Shown in pieces: positions 57,678 through 64,000 of a DNA stretch of 64,000 nucleotides; position 1 is the stretch's first letter, and each line of letters starts with the position of its first letter. A program made the position numbers and the translations under genes. The stretch is taken from assembly GCF_950295315.1 (NCBI RefSeq), contig NC_080171.1, positions 99,177,445 to 99,241,444 on the forward strand, in the 5' to 3' direction. This DNA comes from Erinaceus europaeus (Eukaryota > Chordata > Mammalia > Eulipotyphla > Erinaceidae). Below the pieces are notes generated by a model that did no database searches, was not told the origin of the DNA, and saw only the letters and a program-made list of their open reading frames with translations.

Positions 57678-58025
57678 GTCGGGCGGTGGCGCAGTGGATT
57701 AAGCGCATGTGGCGCAAAGCACAAGGATCGGTGTAAGGATCCCGGTTTGAGCCCCCAGCTCCCCACCTGCAGGGGAGTCGCTTCACAGGCGGTGAAGCAG
57801 GTCTGCAGGTGTCTGTCTTTCTCTCCCCCTCCCTGTCTTCCTCTCCTCTCTCCATTTCTCTCTGTCCTATCCAACAACGAACAACATCAACAATGGCAAT
57901 AATAATAACCACAACGAGGCTACAACAACAAGGGCCACAAAAGGGGGAAAAATGGCCTCCAGGAGCGGTAGATTCATGGTGCAGGCACCGAGCCCAGCAA
58001 TAACCCTGGAGGGGGGGAAAAAAAA
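57678..58025 (+). mobile_element. SINE-A, long form, with 17-bp target duplication
   Basis: Complete: tcgggcggtggcgcagtgg head, gtgtaaggatcccggtttg, body, (aacaacatcaac), ggctacaacaacaagggcc, module ctccaggagcggtagattc, aataaccctggagg, poly(A). Flanks aaagatgccattgcttg (57661-57677) and aaagatgtcattgcttg (58026-58042) differ once. Confidence 0.95.
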
Positions 58026-58354
58026 AAAGATGTCATTGCTTGCCTTGCTGTCAGTATAAGACTCTGAAATCAGGCAAGTGGGAATCTGCCCAATAGAACC
58101 CTCTGAGAGAGAACAGTGGGCAATAATCCCTGGGCCTTTTCTGGATGCTCTCCTCTGGCCACTAGATGCAGCAGCTTCACAGGTAGCTGAGAATTCTCTC
58201 CTCACAGTCTAATATCCACAACCCATGGGCATCCATCAGTTCTTTGTTTCATTTTGGTCTCTCCTATGTATATCTTCAGTATTTCCCTCTCTACACAGAC
58301 CAGATATCTAGAGGACAAGGGGTACACCTCCCATGTTACGTGCTATAGTTTTCT

Positions 58355-58656
58355 TTTGTTTGTTTTTGTTTTTGCCATCAGGGTTGTCACTGGGGCTCTG
58401 TGTCTACACTATGAACCCACTGTTCCCAGCAGCCATTTTTCCCCCATTTTTTTCCTTTCTATTTTCATTTGACAGGACAGAGAGAAATTGACAAAGGAGG
58501 GGTGTTAGAACAGGAGAGAGAAAGATAGACACCTGCAGATCTGCTTCATCGCTCATAAAGCATTCCCTGTGTAAATGGGGAATGGAGGCTCGAACCTGGG
58601 TCCTTTCACTTAGTACTATTTACACTTAACCAGGTGCACCACCATCTGGCCTCCAC
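58355..58656 (-). mobile_element. SINE-A, long form, old
   Basis: tttttgccatcagggttgtc actggggctctgtgtc ... body ... accaggtgcaccaccatctgg. More diverged than 57678. Confidence 0.72.
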
Positions 58657-59087
58657 ATATTATAGCTTCACCCAGCCACACAGCCTGACTTCCAGCCTCT
58701 TAAATTCAATTCCTATTGTGAGGAGAAATCATGACTGGACTGACTGGGATTAGATTCCATTCTGTCCTCGTGATTAGATATGCAGATAACTATGGGTCCC
58801 AGGGATCTACCCAGGGGATCATGCTCATGATCTAAAAGAACAGGCACCTGGGAGGAATGTCCCAGAGCCCAGGAGTAGTAAGGGTGGCAGCTTCCTGCCT
58901 ACAGATGACAGTGAATCATCAGGAGAGGCCCTGAACCAAGCTCTGGCCTAGTGGAAGTGGCTTCCCATTGAGTTTACAGATAAATGTGGATTCAGGTGAT
59001 GAGCTGCATCACCTAGACTTCCATAGGCTCTCTGTGCACTTGAGATAGAAGGGGGAAGCTACTTCTGCTAACAAGATTACTGAGACC
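58657..59087. other. Unique intron
   Basis: Nothing recognised. Confidence 0.35.
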
Positions 59088-59098
59088 TCAAGGCATTT

Positions 59099-59415
59099 TT
59101 TTTCCCTCCAGGGTTATCGTTGGGGCTGAATGCTTGCACTATGAATCCACTGCTCCTAGAGGCCATTTTTCCCATTTTGTTGCCCTTGTTATTATTGTTG
59201 CTGTTATTGCTGTTGTTGGATAGGACATAGAGAAATGAGGGAGGAAGGGAAGACAGAGAGGCAGAAAAAGATAGACACCTGTAGACCTGCTTCACTGTTT
59301 GTGAAGTGACTCCCCTGGAGGTGGGGAGGTGGGGGCTCGACTTGGGATCCTTTCGTGGGTCCTTTGCACTTCACACCATGCATGGTTAACCCGCTGTACT
59401 ACCGTCCGGTTCCCA
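59099..59415 (-). mobile_element. SINE-A, long form
   Basis: tttttttccctccagggtta tcgttggggctg ... body ... gtactaccgtccggttccc. Flanks caaggcattttt and caaagcaattttt fit a diverged target duplication. Confidence 0.82.
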
Positions 59416-59694
59416 TCAAAGCAATTTTTATCTATGACCTCTCCTACTTCCAGCCTCCTAGACCAGTAGCTGCAACTCAAGGCTTTACACAATTTAACCC
59501 CAATGCCCAAGAAACCTATAACCAAATGGGTACCTAGAAAGCAAAACTATTGCAGGACAGATGATCTTTCAGACATCCCTTGGTGAGCCTTAATGCCTGT
59601 GATGCTGTTGGCCAGACCCATGATGTTTACAACTCCCCTCCCCAGACCTTGCCTACTTCCACTTCAACAGCATCCCCCCAGCCTTCCTTATCCT

Positions 59695-59845
59695 AGTGTT
59701 GTGACCTTGGGCAAGTTACTCTGTCTCTCCAAGCCTCGGGTCCTTTATTTATGAGGTGAGGCTAAGAATAGTGCCGACCTCACAGTTCTGTGTTTAAACA
59801 AGGTAATGAATGAATATTACTTAGCACGTTGCCTGTCACCCAGCA
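59695..59845 (+). mobile_element. MIR
   Basis: gtgaccttgggcaagttact ctgtctctccaagcctc ... atgaatattacttagcacg. Confidence 0.75.
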
Positions 59846-60634
59846 TCCCCATGATTGTCATTCATCTTACCATTGCCATCCTTATCCTCGTCACTTTCTC
59901 TCACCTTCCCCTCTTCATCATTCCACACACTCTTTGGGACTTGAGTGTTCTACTTGGTTGGCAGCCTAAAATTTCTCCAGACAATTTCTCATGAAGAAAA
60001 CTGTCCTCAGGTTCCCAAGATCCATTTCTGAATAGGAGCAATAAATAGGCCTTCTGAGGACTCATGTTTGACCACATGAGGAAGACTGTTTCCACAATGA
60101 TGGATGGGGAAGAGGTGTATGGTCCTGGTAGGAGAGCCCTTATGTCAGAGAAACCTGTGAATTCTAGAATTCACAAATATTAATGCCTGCCCACCTTGCA
60201 TTTTTCTGGCCCAAAACATTACAATTAGTAATTCTGATAAATCACAAAACAGGGAAGTAATCACATCGTCTGGTCCAGTGACTGAACAACCTGGGTCTCC
60301 TGTGCTAACGACAGCCTGCCTGGGCCCAGCCAGAGACACCCTCACCCAGCACAATCCTCTTGCAGTTCTATAGGGCTCTCCATAGAGGAGGAGAAGGGAG
60401 GCTATCACAACCACAAATCTGTTCTCCTAATGGCTGGCCTGCAGGAAAGTCACACAACTATTCTTCATAGCCCTGGGCCACTCCCTGTCTCCTGGAGCAG
60501 TGGGCTCTGACTCCCACTTCCTGAAGTTTGCCTGGCATGGGCCCTATACTCACATAGGAAAGTCAGCCTCCCTTTGTGAGCATTTTTGTCTCCAACCCTA
60601 GAGGCAGACCTGTGAAGTACAAATGTCTTCACTC
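59846..60634. other. Unique intron
   Basis: 60165-60270 contains an AT-rich attacaattagtaattctga core, a candidate conserved element only. Confidence 0.3.
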
Positions 60635-60760
60635 CCTGAGCCTCAGCTTCCTCATCTAAAGCAGGGTGCAGGAACAGTGCCTTACAGAGTTGGGGAGAAT
60701 GTGCATGTGCATCATAGCAGTTAGATATGTTAGCTGCTTTCTAAGTGCCTGACATCCAAA
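60635..60760 (+). mobile_element. MIR
   Basis: ccctgagcctcagcttcctc atctaaagcagggtgc ... gttggggagaatgtg. Confidence 0.6.
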
Positions 60761-60931
60761 GCCATCAGGAGGATACTTGATGGGGAAGAAGAGCAAAGGA
60801 CTTGGAATCTGGGAGGTGCTTGGGCCTGAGGATTTTGTGGCCATCCACAAAAACAGGGATACTGACCAAGCCCACTGAGAATGAGCTGTGACATAACCCA
60901 CCCTTCATGACATCTCAGAACCTACCATATG

Positions 60932-61045
60932 GAGCCTGGGCTATAGAGTCAAATAGGCCTGCATTCAAATCCTAATTTATACTCCATGCCTCTGTCAAAT
61001 GCCTTCGCATCTCTGAGCCTCAGTTTCCCCATTGTGGGGGAGAGT
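60932..61045 (+). mobile_element. MIR
   Basis: gtcaaataggcctgcattca aatcctaatttatac ... ctctgagcctcagtttcccc. Confidence 0.7.
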
Positions 61046-61139
61046 AATGGTTTGTTCTTAAACAAAGTTTCAGTGACATCAAGAGCACTCACTAGTGGCT
61101 CTGCTGTGTGATGTCCTTGCTCTGCTTCCTCATTCTTGT

Positions 61140-61141
<2 letters not shown>

Positions 61142-61182
<41 letters not shown>
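61142..61182. repeat. (AC)20
   Basis: Perfect dinucleotide tract on the RALGPS1 sense strand. Confidence 0.96.
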
Positions 61183-61185
<3 letters not shown>

Positions 61186-62852
61186 ATCAATGCACATGGG
61201 AGCACCTCACACCTTCAAGAAGAGTGCAAGAGAAGACTGCTTGAAAGGCTGGATGATGCCAATTGAAGGCTCCCCATCAACTCAGATCAATTCTGCCAAA
61301 CACCCATTAACTGGGCAGCCATGGACGATCTCCTAAAAGGAGAGAGAAGACAGCCACACTGCCCACATTGCTCTCTCTGCAGAGTTGCTGGCTATCACAG
61401 TCTGCAGCCTCACTCATTTTCTGCTCTTCTGATGTGTGGGATGTGGCAGTGGGGAGGTGGGGTATGAGGTGCATGAGAGGAATGGTGGAGAGGACCCAGT
61501 CCTGGGAAGAGACTCCAAATCCAACTCCAAGCAGGTGACCACTCAGCAGGAACCCAGATCGAAGAGACGTCCTCTGAGAACCTGTTCAGCTACCAGCTCA
61601 CTCGTGTGCCTACGACTGAGGAGGAAAGTATGACTGGGCCACCTACTGGTGCATGGGGTTGTGTCAGTCATCATGCCACACCAGTTATGAGGCTCTTGGT
61701 AATAGTGAAAGTCCCAAAGCTCATAAACACTTAGCTTTTCATGATGACTTTAGAGGATGGTCTTCACTCCCTGCATCACAGCATACTTTCTGAATGGAAG
61801 AGAAGGAGGAGGCCCTCCAGTCTGAGGGCTGGAATTTGAACCTACCAGAGCATGTACCACAGAAAATGGGGAGCTGAGCCCATGCCCATCTGTCAGGAGG
61901 TGTGGCAGGGAAAGAGCTGTGATTCATTACTTTCAAGGCTCTTGAAGCCAAGCAAATGCTATTGCAGTGCACAAAGCAGGGTAGCTGATAGGCAGAGGGG
62001 TCCCAGAGCAGTCATGCTACATGACTATCAGATTCCCAACAGCTCTGGACAGTGGACCCAAGATTCTCATCACGAATAGTCCCTTCCTGGGTGGAAAGGC
62101 AGGAGCTACACAGACTCGTCTCGAAAGAGCCTGAGTTCCATTATGGTATGTTGCACCAGCTGCAGTGAATGAGGGCGTCCTCACACCATGCACAGCATCT
62201 GCTGCCACAGAGAAGTCTGCAGCTATCCAGGAGGCTTGGTAGTGGAGGACAGAAGGGATGTTTGAGAAGGAAGTCTGGAGTCTGCCTGACAATGAACTAG
62301 GGCACATCATTGTTCGGCCAGTGGGCAATGAAGGCTGTAATTCAGAGATAGACTGCGCTGTGGACGTGGGGAAGGAATTGAGGAAGCAAGTGAACCCAGG
62401 AAGTGATTTTGCTAAGAGAGGAAAAGATAAACAAAGGGAGAGATGGAAACACCCCCCAGAGCTGCAGCTTCCCCTGGAACAGACTGCCGGAGACCTCCCA
62501 GGGCAGCCCTCGACCCTTGGCTTGTGCAGCAGGTCACAGAGTAGGAGTCAGGGAATGGGGTGGACCAGCACAGGAGACCATCTGGTGAAGAGAATGAAGC
62601 ACACAGAATTCAGCCACGCCCTGGCGAATGGGGATATCACTTGTGCCCCCCTGCCTGGTCCTGCCATGCAAGCCCCCCCACATGACTTACCATGGAGGAG
62701 ATGGACTGCACATCGATTTCTACTCAATGTCTCTACCTTGCCTTGGGGTAGGTGGGCATGGCTGGATGTCAGACATCCCCTAGACACCAGAAGAAGAATG
62801 GACATTTAATTAAAAAAAGGAAAAAGGAAAAAAAAAAAAAAAAGCTAAGGGA
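61183..62852. other. Unique intron
   Basis: Includes an open frame of 183 codons at 62258-62809 with no recognisable domain, ordinary intronic composition and no suitable splice sites; not called as coding. Poly(A) with few breaks at 62808-62844. Confidence 0.45.
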
Positions 62853-62990
62853 AGAAGGCTGGGGAGGTGGCTAAGCAGATAGAGCACATTCCTTGCATGC
62901 ATGAAATCCCAGGTTCAATCCCAGCCACCACATATGGCAGAACAGTACCCTGATCTCTCACAAAATAAATACATCTTTAAAAAAATTAAA
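62853..62990 (+). mobile_element. SINE-E
   Basis: gaaggctggggaggtggcta agcagatagagcac, cccaggttcaatcccagcc (B-box-like), ctgatctctcacaaaataaa and A-rich tail. Confidence 0.6.
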
Positions 62991-64000
62991 CAATTACTTG
63001 GGGGAAGTTAAGGACTTTCCCTGGTGGAGGCTCTGGTGTCCACTGACCTGGCAGTTGTAGATGTGCCCCAGCTGTGCCTGCAGTGTGACAGAGGAGGCTG
63101 GGAGGTGACTGGGGTGGGGCCACTTAAGCTAATGACCTCATAGTGTGAGATGCCCTTGGCTCCTTGAGGAGAACCTGGTCTTTCCAGGCTGTTGCTAAAA
63201 TTCAGCCCTTTCCCTCTGAAGCAGGGGACGGCTCTATGCTACACTGGGACCCAACTGGCGGGTGCCTGTTCGCAATTCTCCCAGAACCCGGAGCTGTGTC
63301 TACAGGTATCTCATTCCTTTGCTCATGCATTCAACAAGTCACTGGCGGGCACTTACTTGTGGGGAGAGGGGGTGCAGCCTCTGACTGAATTTGTGAGGTT
63401 GGTGCTCCCCAAAGCCAGCACCAGAGCAATCATAGGTGCCAGTGGCTGCAGACAGGAAGGGGAGGCTCTTGGTGAGGAAAGCAGGACAGGCCACCTGAAG
63501 AGTGACAGGGAGTACCAAATAAAGGGAAAGGGGTCTTGAGAGTAATGAGAATGTAAGAGCTAAGGGGAGGGAAGGACCAGAGTAGCCACAGCAGGAGACA
63601 AGAATAGCAATGGAGAGCTGGAGAGAGAGAGTGAGAGAGAGTGTGTGTGGCGGGTGTCCTCATGGAAAGGAGAGAGGGAGGCCAAGGAAAGCACTGAGAG
63701 ATTGTCCCAAGAAAGGTCAAGGTGAATGTGGGGTGGGGTATCAGAGGTGGACAGCCACATGTGTTTAGTTCTATGGGGAGAGCTAGAGGAGTAAGAGAAG
63801 AAGCCTCCAACTCTGTGGTTCAAGCAGCTGGTGGGCGGTGGCAGGACTTGGCCAGGATGGGAAGGAAGCGCAGCAAGGGGTGTGGCATCCAGCTGAGAGA
63901 GGTGGCTGTGGGAGGTGTCCCGGGAGCAGAAACTGTGTAGAGCTGGTGCCCAGGATGGGCTAATGATGCATATGGCCATATTCATTCACAGGCACTGTCT
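62991..64000. other. Intron to window end
   Basis: 63310-63365 (cattcctttgctcatgcatt caacaagtcac) may be an L2 end on the minus strand; a (GA)n(GTGT) patch is at 63620-63648. No exon seen. Confidence 0.4.

Noticed and set aside
62258..62809. 183-codon open frame on the + strand
   Set aside because: No recognisable domain, no splice sites fitting RALGPS1 phase, and length is within chance for GC-richer intron.
1..64000. ANGPTL2 or another nested antisense gene
   Set aside because: Known to lie within RALGPS1 in human, but no minus-strand exon with coiled-coil or fibrinogen-like sequence is present here.
1..64000. Full-length endogenous retrovirus or intact LINE
   Set aside because: No gag, pol, env or intact ORF2 frame; only a solo LTR and truncated or decayed L1 pieces.
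1..64000. CRISPR-like arrays, tRNA or rRNA genes
   Set aside because: The regular repeats are microsatellites; tRNA-like sequences all belong to SINE heads.

Overview
The window is nuclear DNA from a placental mammal, most likely a hedgehog (Erinaceidae, probably Erinaceus europaeus). The organism call rests on the interspersed repeats: many copies of a tRNA-derived SINE of the ERI type known from hedgehogs (heads like gggagtcgggcggtagcgc, bodies like acctgcaggggagtcgcttc), several related older SINEs, and repeated pieces of one L1 3' end (tttataaaaaggaaacattgacaaaaccat... on the + strand). Recognition of these families is from memory, not from a database search. Ancient MIR and L2 fragments fit any mammal.

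Only one protein-coding gene is supported: RALGPS1, a Ral guanine-nucleotide exchange factor, on the + strand. Six consecutive internal exons are visible at 21435-21572, 24785-24878, 32457-32524, 47903-48029, 49338-49495 and 51602-51653. All have AG/GT boundaries, all join in frame, and together they encode about 212 codons: the C-terminal end of the CDC25/RasGEF domain, then the linker with its PxxP segment and Ser-rich stretch. The start of the gene (most of the GEF domain) lies before base 1 and the PH domain lies after base 64000. Everything else is RALGPS1 intron.

Layout. 1-21434: intron, AT-rich and packed with LINE pieces; a solo LTR of an endogenous retrovirus with a perfect 6-bp target duplication is at 1769-2120; a decayed L1 runs about 4850-10870 on the minus strand and has been bombarded by SINEs and younger L1 3' ends; a nest of L1-in-L1 and SINE-in-L1 lies at 13216-15575. 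21573-32456: introns rich in SINEs, several with clear target-site duplications. 32525-47902: a 15.4-kb intron whose middle (about 34.7-40.5 kb) holds only ancient repeats, followed by a 2.1-kb L1 3' end (41340-43435) and old SINEs. 47.5-57.1 kb: GC-richer sequence around the last three exons with almost no lineage-specific insertions. 57.1-64 kb: intron with a few SINEs, MIRs and a long CA tract.

SINE labels used below. SINE-A: ERI type, head gggagtcgggcggtag, short form ending in (aacaa)n/(ataa)n and long form with an extra 3' module (ccattttt...ctccagggttattgctgggg on the antisense). SINE-B: head ggggccaggtggtggc, body related to A. SINE-C: head ccagcaagatagctcac. SINE-D: head gggagatagcataatgg, with gagctgagcagtgct. 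SINE-E: heads of the ggggaggtggct kind or antisense bodies with cactctggcacatg. No CRISPR, operon, rRNA or other prokaryotic feature exists here, and no novel multi-gene system was found; the interest lies in retroposon structure and in possible effects on RALGPS1 splicing.
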